From: Rhodeus uyekii
Lineage: Eukaryota > Chordata > Actinopteri > Cypriniformes > Acheilognathidae
Reading direction: 5' to 3'
Length of the DNA: 64,000 nucleotides
NCBI GenBank assembly: GCA_037043235.1
Contig: JAWRVZ010000286.1
Location: 526,055-590,054, forward strand
Part shown: positions 12,029 to 20,692 of the stretch, piece by piece
How the letters are laid out: each line of letters begins with the position of its first letter
How positions within the stretch are numbered: the stretch's first letter is position 1
The notes under the pieces: model-generated
Databases searched by the model: none
Told to the model about the DNA's origin: nothing
The model's input: only the letters and a program-made list of their open reading frames with translations
Made by a program: the position numbers and the translations under genes

Positions 12029-12604
12029 TTAAGTTCACCCAAAAATGTACTCACCCTCATGTTGTTTGAGCCCCATAAGACTTTCGTTCATCTTCAAAAC
12101 ACAATTTTTTTTTTTTTTATGAAAGCTGAGAGATTTCTGTCCCTTAATCAAAAGCATATTCCACCAAAACTATGATGATTCAAAAAGTTCATGAAGAGAT
12201 CATTAATGAAATCCTTATGAATCAACCACAGTATTATTATTATTTAATCACAGTATTCTGTTAAGAGACACAATTACTCACATGATGAACTGAATTAATT
12301 TAGGATTTTATTAACATAATCGATGACAGAATGTTAATTATTTGTGAAGTATCCCAAAAATGTATCCTAAAAGGTTTTATTGTTTAGAAATCTGGCACAA
12401 TTCCAAAGAAAGTGGTTTTGGATGAGTGAAAACCCCTGATCAGACAGACAACAAATTTATTCATACCACCCATGAACTGAATCTCCAATAGCCATATGAT
12501 ATCTCTGTTTGAGTATTATAAATTAAATTTGATAATTATTATAAAAATCTTTCTTTATAGCCATGGCCACCATTCACTTTCAATGAATGAAAAAAGTATC
12601 TAGT

Positions 12605-13046
12605 TGTCATGATGAACCACTGGAAGCAAATGCAGGTGAAAAGGTGTTTATTGAAATGGTGGAAGAATGAGTCAATAAGTCACTGAGAGACGGGTCACGG
12701 AATGGCGCAGGGACTGAGACGATCCGGTGCGATGGTGAAGTGACAAGTGCGGGTGAAGACAATCCAGACGGTGAGTAATCCACAAAGACAGGAACAGGAA
12801 CTGAGGCAAGACTGGAACACCGAACAGGAGGGACACACACCATGGAGACATCAACAACGATCTGACAATGGAGATGAGAAGTGAGTGAGTATATGTAGGT
12901 GAGTTAATGAGCTGCAGCAGGTGTGGTGATGAGTGACAGCTGCCGACGCTAATTATCCAAGTGGCTTGGAGCACACCTACTGACACACAAACATCACAAC
13001 AGTGACACAAGACAAGCAGGAAACAATGTATTCATAAACCGTGACA
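12605..13046 (-). repeat. 3' LTR of the gypsy element
   Basis: 442 bp, TG...CA bounded, matching 17,354-17,795 at an offset of 4,749 with no difference noticed. Confidence 0.93.
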
Positions 13047-13058
13047 GTACCCCCCCTC

Positions 13059-16000
13059 CTAGGAACGCCTCCTGGCGTTCCCCAACTCCCTTACCTGTCG
13101 ATTGTAATCATCAATAAGGGAGTGATCCAGAATGTCTCTGGCAGGCACCCAACTTCTCTCCTCCGGACCGTAACCTTCCCAGTCCACCAAGTACTGGAAT
13201 CCGCGTCCCCTCCGCCTTGAGTCCAGAATACGATTAACCGAATAAGTGGGTTCCCCATCTACGAGTCGCGGCGGTGGAGGAACCGGGGCTGGCGGATTAA
13301 GTTTAGAACGAAAAACAGGCTTTATCTTTGACACATGAAAGGCGGGATGAATCCTCCTGTACGCTGGAGGGAGTTTGAGGCGGACTGTCACCGGACTAAT
13401 GATTTTGGTGATAGTAAACGGGCCAATAAATTTGGGAGCAAGTTTATTAGAAACGGAGCGGAGAGGAATATTCTTAGTAGAAAGCCACACTTTTTGACCC
13501 GTGACGTATATCGGAGGCTTCGACCGGTGGCGATCGGCCTTGGCCTTGGTGCGCTCCCTCACTTGGAGTAGAGTCTCACGGGCTCTAGTCCAAGTGCGGT
13601 GACACCTCTGGACGAAAGCGTGAGCGGAGGGAACCGCGATCTCGGACTCCAGACTAGAAAAGATGGGTGGCTGGTAACCTACACTACACTCAAACGGAGA
13701 CAGGCCCGTGGACGACACTGGTAACGTGTTGTGGGCGTACTCCACCATAGAAAGTTGCTGACTCCATGAGGAAGGATTCTTGGAAACCAAACATCGCAAC
13801 GTTCTTTCCAAATCCTGGTTGGCTCTCTCAGTTTGACCATTGCTCTGGGGGTGAAACCCAGAGGACAGACTGACAGTCGCCCCCAACAACTTACAAAATT
13901 CTTGCCAAAATTTGGACACAAACTGGGGTCCCCTGTCGGAAACCACGTCTGTCGGGAGGCCATGTAAGCGAAAGACGTGATCAACGACTATCAATGCTGT
14001 CTCCTTGGCTGAGGGTAATTTGGGCAAGGGAATGAAATGAGCCGCCTTCGAGAATCTGTCCACCACGGTTAAAACTACCGTGTGTCCTTGAGAGAGCGGA
14101 AGGGCGGTGATAAAATCTAGCGAAATATGTGACCAGGGTCTCGAAGGGACTGGCAGCGGTTGAAGAAACCCATCAGGGGACCGATTGGAAGTCTTACCAG
14201 TGGCACAAATTGAGCAAGCCAAAACAAAATTGTGAACGTCACGAGCCATAAGTGGCCACCAGAATCGTTGCTTAACGAGGAATCCTGTGCGTTTAACTCC
14301 TGGATGACAAGCCACATTAGAACAATGTCCCCACTGAATGACCATGGACCGTAATCCCTCCGGCACAAATAACCGATTCGGTGGGCACCCGTGCGGAGGC
14401 GTTACCCCTTTTAAGGCCGTCTTGACCTTCGATTCGACCTCCCATGTGAGTGTAGAGACCACTAACGTCTCTGGTAAAATGCACTCGGGAGTAGACGGGC
14501 GTTCGGAACGATCAAAAATGCGCGATAAAGAATCGGGTTTGATGTTTTTGGAACCCGGGCGGTACGAGAGAGAAAAATCAAAACGACCGAAAAAAAGTGC
14601 CCACCGAGCCTGCCTGGAGTTCAATCTTTTGGCGGTTCTAATATATTCTAAGTTCTTGTGGTCGGTCCATACAATAAAAGGCACCCCTGAACCCTCTAAC
14701 CAATGGCGCCACTCTTCCAATGCAAGCTTGACCGCCAGCAACTCTCGGTTACCAATGTCGTAATTACGTTCAGCAGGGGATAACCGATGGGAAAAAAACG
14801 CGCAAGGATGCATCTTGTCATCTGCGGAAGAACGTTGGGATAACACTGCACCTACCCCCACCTCTGACGCGTCGACCTCCACCACGAACTGCCGTGATGG
14901 ATCAGGGGCAATGAGAATGGGGGCTGAAACAAAGCAACCCTTCAGTTTGGCAAACACAGCCTCGGCTGTGTCTGACCACCTGAACGTAGTTCTGGGGGAG
15001 GTCAAGGCAATCAGAGGCGCGGCTAGTTGGCTGAAATTGCGAATAAAGCGCCGGTAAAAATTGGCAAACCCCAGAAACCTCTGTAGGGCCTTACGGGAAT
15101 CTGGACTTGGCCAATCCACCACAGCCTTGACCTTCTCAGGATCCATACGTACTCCCTCAGACGACACGATGTACCCTAGAAAAGGAACAGACTGTGCATG
15201 AAACACGCATTTCTCCGCCTTGACAAAAAGCCCATTCACTAGCAACCTCTGAAGCACTCGTCGGACGTGCTGCACGTGTTCCTGGAGAGACGAGGAAAAA
15301 ATCAATATGTCATCCAGGTAGACATATGTGAATTGGTCGACCATGTCTCGCAGCACGTCATTGACGAGTGCCTGGAAGACCGCTGGGGCGTTGGAAAGCC
15401 CAAAAGGCATAACCAAATATTCAAAATGCCCCCTAGGGGTGTTAAAAGCGGTCTTCCATTCATCCCCCTCCCTAATGCGGACCAAATGATAAGCGTTACG
15501 TAAATCCAATTTTGTGAAAATTGACGCTCCCTGCAACCTCTCGAACGCTGAAGACATCAACGGCAAAGGATAAGTATTCTTTACCGTGATGTTGTTCAGC
15601 CCCCGGTAATCAATACAAGGTCGCAGAGACCCGTCCTTTTTCCCCACAAAAAAGAACCCCGCCCCCGCTGGAGAAGAGGAAGGGCGGATGAACCCCGTTG
15701 CCAGTGAATCAGAAATATATTTCTCCATAGCCTCCCTTTCTGGAGCAGAAAGTGAATATAACTTGCCTTTGGGCGGAGATTTACCTGGCAATAAATCTAT
15801 GGCACAGTCATAGAGACGATGCGGAGGGAGAGAAGCAGCCCGAGACTTACTGAACACCTCCTTCAGGTCGCGGTACTCAGCGGGCACGTTAGATAAATCC
15901 ACTGTTTCCTCCTGAAAAACAGAAACAGAAACAGACGGACATGCAGACGCAAGACAAGACTCATGACACTTAATGCTCCAAGCCACAATGGATTTCTGAA

Positions 16001-16376
16001 TCCAGTCCACTTTGGGGTTGTGTTGAATGAGCCAGGGGTGACCAAGAACGATGGGTGCAAGGGGAGAGTCCAAAATAAAAAAAGAAATAGTCTCAGAGTG
16101 GTTGTCAGAAGTGATGAGAGTGAGGTCTTCAGTGATGAGTGTGATGGTGGGAAGTTCCTGACCATTAAGTGCATGAACAGCAATCTTGTTCGTGAGAGTC
16201 TTGAGGGGAATCTGGAGTTTGACAGCAAATGCGTGGTCCATGAAATTACCTTCTGCCCCGGAATCCAGAAGTGCTTGACAGTCGTGCATGTTGAATGACC
16301 ATCTCAGTCTTACCGGAAGGAGAGTAGATGTGGATGAGGTCTTCTCGGCGGAGATCCCACCCGATAGTAGCCTCAT
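13059..16376 (-). CDS. pol: gypsy Pol polyprotein: protease, RT, RNase H, integrase, chromodomain
   Basis: 1,105 residues from an ATG. Visible in order: an aspartic protease with LLDSGAEGNF (about 35-45); a reverse transcriptase with LDLRNAYHLVRI and the YLDDILIFS active site; an RNase H domain with VVEVDASEVGVGAVLS; the integrase HHCC zinc-binding region ending CSICATGKT; the integrase core with LDFITALP, VVSDRGPQFVSKFW and SGFHPQSNGQTERAN; and a C-terminal chromodomain (VDWEGYGPEERSWVP). The frame differs from Gag and is open upstream of the ATG into the Gag end, so expression by ribosomal frameshift is possible but not shown. No internal stop is present. Chromodomains in this clade bias integration through histone marks (family knowledge). 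Confidence 0.95.
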   Translation of the reverse strand: MRLLSGGISAEKTSSTSTLLPVRLRWSFNMHDCQALLDSGAEGNFMDHAFAVKLQIPLKTLTNKIAVHALNGQELPTITLITEDLTLITSDNHSETISFFILDSPLAPIVLGHPWLIQHNPKVDWIQKSIVAWSIKCHESCLASACPSVSVSVFQEETVDLSNVPAEYRDLKEVFSKSRAASLPPHRLYDCAIDLLPGKSPPKGKLYSLSAPEREAMEKYISDSLATGFIRPSSSPAGAGFFFVGKKDGSLRPCIDYRGLNNITVKNTYPLPLMSSAFERLQGASIFTKLDLRNAYHLVRIREGDEWKTAFNTPRGHFEYLVMPFGLSNAPAVFQALVNDVLRDMVDQFTYVYLDDILIFSSSLQEHVQHVRRVLQRLLVNGLFVKAEKCVFHAQSVPFLGYIVSSEGVRMDPEKVKAVVDWPSPDSRKALQRFLGFANFYRRFIRNFSQLAAPLIALTSPRTTFRWSDTAEAVFAKLKGCFVSAPILIAPDPSRQFVVEVDASEVGVGAVLSQRSSADDKMHPCAFFSHRLSPAERNYDIGNRELLAVKLALEEWRHWLEGSGVPFIVWTDHKNLEYIRTAKRLNSRQARWALFFGRFDFSLSYRPGSKNIKPDSLSRIFDRSERPSTPECILPETLVVSTLTWEVESKVKTALKGVTPPHGCPPNRLFVPEGLRSMVIQWGHCSNVACHPGVKRTGFLVKQRFWWPLMARDVHNFVLACSICATGKTSNRSPDGFLQPLPVPSRPWSHISLDFITALPLSQGHTVVLTVVDRFSKAAHFIPLPKLPSAKETALIVVDHVFRLHGLPTDVVSDRGPQFVSKFWQEFCKLLGATVSLSSGFHPQSNGQTERANQDLERTLRCLVSKNPSSWSQQLSMVEYAHNTLPVSSTGLSPFECSVGYQPPIFSSLESEIAVPSAHAFVQRCHRTWTRARETLLQVRERTKAKADRHRSKPPIYVTGQKVWLSTKNIPLRSVSNKLAPKFIGPFTITKIISPVTVRLKLPPAYRRIHPAFHVSKIKPVFRSKLNPPAPVPPPPRLVDGEPTYSVNRILDSRRRGRGFQYLVDWEGYGPEERSWVPARDILDHSLIDDYNRQVRELGNARRRS

Positions 16377-16381
16377 ACTTA

Positions 16382-17359
16382 CTACCGGGCTTGGCCTTTT
16401 ACCGGACAGTTGTAAGCGAAGTGCCCGGCTCCTCCACAGTACAGGCAGAGGCCCTGAGATCTCCGCCTCTCCTTCTCCTCCCGGGAAAGCCGAGCTCGCC
16501 CTACCTGCATGGGTTCGTGATCGTGGGCGGGGCTGACCGCGTCCCCTCTGCTGAAACGGGGACTCTCTGTAACTCCAGAAATGCGGTTAGGAAGTGTCCT
16601 ACGCTCAGCCCTGGTCAAACGAGCATCAACTCTCAGAGCCAGCTCTATAAGTCCATTGAGAGAAGTAGGAAGGTCCAGAGTATAAATCTCCTTCTGGACG
16701 CGGTCAGCCAACCCATGCAGGAACATGTCCCACTGCGCTTCCTCGTTCCATTGACTCTCCGCCGCCAAAGTCCGAAATTCGATAGAAAAGTCAGAAACTG
16801 ATCCTTCTCCTTGGCGAAGATCCGCCAACATTCTGGCCGCTTCCCTCCCGGAAACGGCCCGGTCGAACACTCGCCTCATCTCTTCGGAGAGTTTCTGGAA
16901 CGAGGCGCAGCACGGATCTTGATTTTCCCACACTGCCGTTCCCCATAGCGACGCCCTCCCAGTCAGCAGCGTCAGGACGAATGCCACCTTGGCTTGTTCA
17001 GTGTTGAATGTGCGAGGCTGAAGAGAAAAGTGCATTGAACAATGGGTGAGGAAGGCTCTGCAGTAATTTGGTTCACCTGAATAAGGCTCCGGGACCGGTA
17101 GGCGGGGCTCTGACTGGGAGGCGCTCTCCGGAGGTGTGGGGAGAACGGCCGGTGTGGGTGGCGCAGTGGGAGCACGTAGAAGTTGGAACTGCTGGGTGAG
17201 CTCGGACACCTGCGCCACCAGAGCTTGAACAGCGCGACCCGTCTCGTTGAGATTTTGCTCTTGTGAGTCCATGCGATGAATACTGCGATTGATGAAATCT
17301 TCCAGAGATGACGATAGATTGCCTGCTGCTTCCATGCCATGGTCAGATCGTTCTGTCAT
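16382..17359 (-). CDS. gag: gypsy Gag with zinc knuckle
   Basis: 325 residues. The first ATG (17,359) lies in the last bases of the 5' LTR; a second in-frame ATG begins MEAAGNLSS eight codons later and may be the used start. The middle resembles the capsid region of retrotransposon Gag (FLTHCSMHFSLQPRTF, then KVAFVLTLLTGRASLWG), also known from the domesticated PEG10/RTL family. The C-terminus carries one CCHC knuckle, CLYCGGAGHFAYNC. Its stop (TAG) lies five bases before the Pol ATG. Gag forms the particle in which reverse transcription occurs. Confidence 0.93.
   Translation of the reverse strand: MTERSDHGMEAAGNLSSSLEDFINRSIHRMDSQEQNLNETGRAVQALVAQVSELTQQFQLLRAPTAPPTPAVLPTPPESASQSEPRLPVPEPYSGEPNYCRAFLTHCSMHFSLQPRTFNTEQAKVAFVLTLLTGRASLWGTAVWENQDPCCASFQKLSEEMRRVFDRAVSGREAARMLADLRQGEGSVSDFSIEFRTLAAESQWNEEAQWDMFLHGLADRVQKEIYTLDLPTSLNGLIELALRVDARLTRAERRTLPNRISGVTESPRFSRGDAVSPAHDHEPMQVGRARLSREEKERRRSQGLCLYCGGAGHFAYNCPVKGQAR
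17342..17352 (-). promoter_or_regulatory. putative self-priming primer-binding site
   Basis: AACGATCTGAC on the - strand, one base inside the 5' LTR, has no TGG that would pair with a tRNA 3' end. It is perfectly complementary to GTCAGATCGTT within the LTR (17,615 to 17,605). In Tf1/sushi elements the 5' end of the transcript folds back to prime; the position fits that scheme. Confidence 0.6.
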
Positions 17360-17795
17360 GATGAACCACTGGAAGCAAATGCAGGTGAAAAGGTGTTTAT
17401 TGAAATGGTGGAAGAATGAGTCAATAAGTCACTGAGAGACGGGTCACGGAATGGCGCAGGGACTGAGACGATCCGGTGCGATGGTGAAGTGACAAGTGCG
17501 GGTGAAGACAATCCAGACGGTGAGTAATCCACAAAGACAGGAACAGGAACTGAGGCAAGACTGGAACACCGAACAGGAGGGACACACACCATGGAGACAT
17601 CAACAACGATCTGACAATGGAGATGAGAAGTGAGTGAGTATATGTAGGTGAGTTAATGAGCTGCAGCAGGTGTGGTGATGAGTGACAGCTGCCGACGCTA
17701 ATTATCCAAGTGGCTTGGAGCACACCTACTGACACACAAACATCACAACAGTGACACAAGACAAGCAGGAAACAATGTATTCATAAACCGTGACA
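17354..17795 (-). repeat. 5' LTR of the gypsy element
   Basis: Same 442-bp sequence as the 3' LTR. On the - strand a CATATA box (17,639-17,644) lies about 25-29 bases upstream of the predicted transcript start near 17,615. Confidence 0.93.
17605..17650 (-). promoter_or_regulatory. LTR promoter: TATA-like box and inferred start with primer complement
   Basis: CATATA (17,639-17,644, - strand) sits the usual distance upstream of GTCAGATCGTT (17,615-17,605), the segment complementary to the primer-binding site. If the transcript begins at or near 17,615, its 5' end can self-prime. The start is inferred, not observed. Confidence 0.45.
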
Positions 17796-20089
17796 CTAGT
17801 ATGCATATTTTTATTTATAATAAAAGAAAGAAAGTCATATGAGGGTCAGTAAATCATTTGTGGGTGAACTTTTCCTTTAATGTGAGTTTAGTACCTTCAT
17901 GCGTCATTTATTAAACACTGGGAAGCTTGTTTGGTAGGTGTTGCTATAAAAGCTTGTGTTTTTATTATGTTGCCATCACTAGGCAGAATTAGGGTCATTT
18001 TAAGTAAAAAATATTAGTTCCCTTTTGAAAGGGAACTCTATACTGTGTCCCCTAGGGGTCGCTTTGGGGTAACACCTTCGGTGTGACAGGTGTCTGAAGC
18101 AAATTATCTAATCACGCCAATGAACTTGACAATGGCTGGCAGCTGCCTATGATGTCACCACGGGTGCGGCTGCAGGTATAAAGGGAGCACTCAAATGTAC
18201 ATGTTTTTTTGCAGGTTGCAGGTTCTGGGTCTTCCTAGCCGGAAGCCCTAACAAATTCTCTGGAGTATAGCGCTCTGCTTCCTCTAACGTTGAGCCTTGC
18301 TCACTGAGTCGGCTATGCTGCAGTTAGATAGGTACTAGTAAGCCTCCACTTGTTTAGAGTTATCCCCTTTTTGGGGGCCCTGCTCCCTTGTACACCGGCA
18401 CCCGTGGGGTTTCTTAGAGGCAGCTGTGGTCGAGGCTACATCTGCTTGCTTCTCAGAGTGTTGTCAGGCCTCCTCTTAAAGCAGAGTCGTAGGCCTCTGC
18501 TCGTGGTGTTCAGGAGTTACAGTGCTTGCTTGTGTAGACGCCTGTTAGCTCCGCTTGGCTGGCTTTCCCAAGTGTGAGCCCCCTTGGCCTCCTTGTGGGT
18601 TCCGAGTGTGGTGCTCGGCCTTCACCCCAGAGCTTTGCAGCGCAGGAAGCGTTGTAAGGCCTCCTCTTAATAGTAGAGTTTGCCTGCTTTCGTCGAGGCC
18701 TCTGTTCCCCGAGCTCCGCCTGGGCTACATGGGTGTGTGCTAGAGTTGGCGGCTCAAGTCGAGCCCCCTCGCCCCCGCCTGTGGCGTAAGAAGGAGCATG
18801 TTGACTAACACCCTCGCTCCTGAGCTCAACCTGCTAGGTCTTTGGGAGATGAGCAAAGTCTTCCTGTGTGTTTGGTAACCTACTGTATCCTTTGCTCCAC
18901 CAAGCTGTGGCTGGGATATGACTCCCTCCGAGTCCTCTCGCTAGTGGCCTGTAGTACAGTGTGATAACAGCATGCTGAAAACAGCCCTTGGGAGGGCCAT
19001 TGTCCTTTCTCTGTAATCGTTCGGTGCACCGTCCCGGTTCACGAGTGAGTTTGCGGAGCCATCTAGGTTCGGAGGGTCTGCACCGTTGCTTGCGGCTTAC
19101 TAGATCCTAGCAATAGAGCAGTGTGTGAGGGCCCTGAAAATCCGGTCGTGTGCCTTCCCTGCTCGCCGGAGCTCCACTCTGTTGGTTTAGTGGCGGTGGC
19201 TCTCTAGGACAAACCCCTCTAGTCGATCCTGAGTGTTCAAGTTGTGTTTACGTCTGAGCTCCTGAGGAGCCTAGTTGTAGTAAAAGGGTAGGTGTAGAGC
19301 GGCTTGCTCCTCTCTCTCTGAGAGTTGTCCTCTTGCAGGTGAGCTCCCGTTCCCGTATGCTCCCTCAGGCACTTTCTGCGAGTCGTCGGCTTCTCTTAAG
19401 CCTCCTTCTCACTGCCTGGGGTCTGAGAGGACACTTCTTCACCCTCTTAGCTCTCTACGACTATCCTCCTCTCCATGGCATTGTAGGCTTCCTCTAGTTA
19501 CGAGAGTATTCTCTGCCGAGGCCTTCGCTTCAGGAAGCTTCGCTCAGCGACCTTTAGCGAGTAGTAGGCGAGGTAAAGTATTCTTGCCTCCTCTGGTCGG
19601 CTGATGCGTAGGGGTGTCGTCAGGCTTCTCCGAGGAGATCGGGCCTCCGCCCTTTGAGCCCCCGCTGCGTTCTTGAAGTACAGGAGTTTCTGGCCCTCTC
19701 AGCTTGAAAGTGGACTCTTCGGGAGGTTGGCTCTACTTCTCTGAGCGAAGCAGTACTGCACCTGAGTTCTTACTTGAACCCAAACGACTTGGGTCGGCGC
19801 GAGGGCAGTGGAGTCCGCTTGTAAGAAAGTGGTTCATCTGAACCCCTTGCTGTGCTGCAAGCATTGAGTGCTGTTCCCCTCTATGCTCTAGAGCAGGGGT
19901 CTCCAAACTTTTCAGCCCGAGGGCCGCATTAACTGTCAAACAGCAGTTCGGGGGCCGACTACACACTCGAGGTCCAAATAAAAAAGAATCAAAACATGAT
20001 GTTGTTTTTAATTATTTATTTAATATTATTTTATTCAGTTATTAGGCCTACTTAATAACACATTGATACACTACACATGGACACCTGTA

Positions 20090-20317
20090 TTAGTGGGAAT
20101 GGTGAAATTGTTTCCTGGATGCCAAAATATCAGACATTTCTGGCTTTAGATTTGGTTTCCCTAACATCAACATTGACCTGAGATTATCATCGGACAAGTT
20201 TGTTCTCAAATTGTTCTTCACGTATTTTATTCTTGAAAATGTTTGTTCACACATTGATGCAAAAGTTTTGACATTAGGAATGTCTTCCTTACGCAAAAAC
20301 GGGAGAAAAAAAAACAC
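20090..20317 (-). pseudogene. hAT transposase C-terminal (dimerisation region) remnant
   Basis: The - strand translation has FASMCEQTFSRIKYVKNNLR followed by LSDDNLRSMLMLG and DILASRKQFHHSH. This resembles the C-terminal region of hAT transposases and of their domesticated ZBED/FAM200-type relatives (pattern CEQTFS...LR..L.D..L...L). It is 75 residues, with the catalytic part absent. Confidence 0.65.
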
Positions 20318-20357
20318 CAGTCCTGCGGGCTAAATCACACATTTTATATGTTTATAC

Positions 20358-20692
20358 CAGGGGCGTAGCCAGAAATTTATTTTTGAGGGGGCCCAGCTTA
20401 AAATGAGGGGGCCTGAGCATAACGTATTAGGCTGGATTCGAACCTGCGCGGGGACACCAATGGAATTCTAGTCCTTTGACTTAACCTCTCAGCCAAGACT
20501 AGTTGTGGTAAGACGCTCAGCGCGTTATTTTTGACTTTGGAGGTGCGTTGCGATCGTCTTGTGCGGCGGGCTATATGTGTTTTCACTTTAGTTTTCACAG
20601 TCGCGATTTTAAACAATTGAAAATCTGAGGGGGCCGGACATGTAAATGAGGGGGCCCAGGCCCACCCAGGCCCCCCCGTGGCTACGCCACTG
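20358..20692. mobile_element. 335-bp non-autonomous hAT-like element containing a tRNA-like segment
   Basis: The ends are inverted: CAGGGGCGTAGCCAG at 20,358 and GTGGCTACGCCACTG ending at 20,692. An exact 8-bp duplication, GTTTATAC, flanks it (20,350-20,357 and 20,693-20,700). The sub-terminal GAGGGGGCCC motif appears at both sides. An 8-bp duplication and CAG ends point to hAT. Confidence 0.8.
20423..20502 (-). pseudogene. tRNA-Ser(AGA)-like pseudogene inside the hAT-like element
   Basis: The - strand shows an A-box-like TGGCTGAGAGGTTAAG, an anticodon-region GGACTAGAATTCC, a serine-type long variable arm (ATTGGTGTCCCCGCGC) and a B box AGGTTCGAATCC. The order and spacing match eukaryotic tRNA-Ser with anticodon AGA. 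The acceptor stem is poorly paired and the D arm is altered, so it is a pseudogene or SINE head captured by the transposon. Confidence 0.6.

Larger units (their letters stand above)
12605..17795 (-). mobile_element. complete Ty3/gypsy chromodomain retrotransposon (sushi/Tf1-like)
   Basis: A 5,191-bp element with 442-bp LTRs at 12,605-13,046 and 17,354-17,795, each bounded TGTCA...TGACA and flanked by the 5-bp duplication CTAGT (12,600-12,604 and 17,796-17,800). By eye the LTRs are identical, which implies a very young insertion. It encodes Gag (16,382-17,359) and Pol (13,059-16,376), both uninterrupted. A purine tract (AGGAGGGGGGG on the - strand) lies just inside the 3' LTR. Just inside the 5' LTR, AACGATCTGAC (17,342-17,352, - strand) is complementary to an 11-base stretch within the LTR (17,605-17,615). 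That is the arrangement expected for self-priming elements of the Tf1/sushi group. Confidence 0.93.
12029..17880. mobile_element. MITE-like inverted-repeat element interrupted by the gypsy insertion
   Basis: The left end at 12,029 (TTAAGTTCACCCAAAAATG, then ACTCACCCTCATG) reappears inverted at 17,830-17,880 (CATATGAGGGTCAGT, then GTGGGTGAACTTTTCCTTTAA). Removing the gypsy element and one copy of its target duplication leaves a short element of about 660 bp with inverted ends. It carries no coding sequence. It is older than the retrotransposon that sits in it. Confidence 0.6.

Noticed and set aside
12607..13010. Open frames of 78 and 112 codons, duplicated at 17,356-17,759
   Set aside because: They lie wholly in the LTRs of the gypsy element and are identical because the LTRs are.
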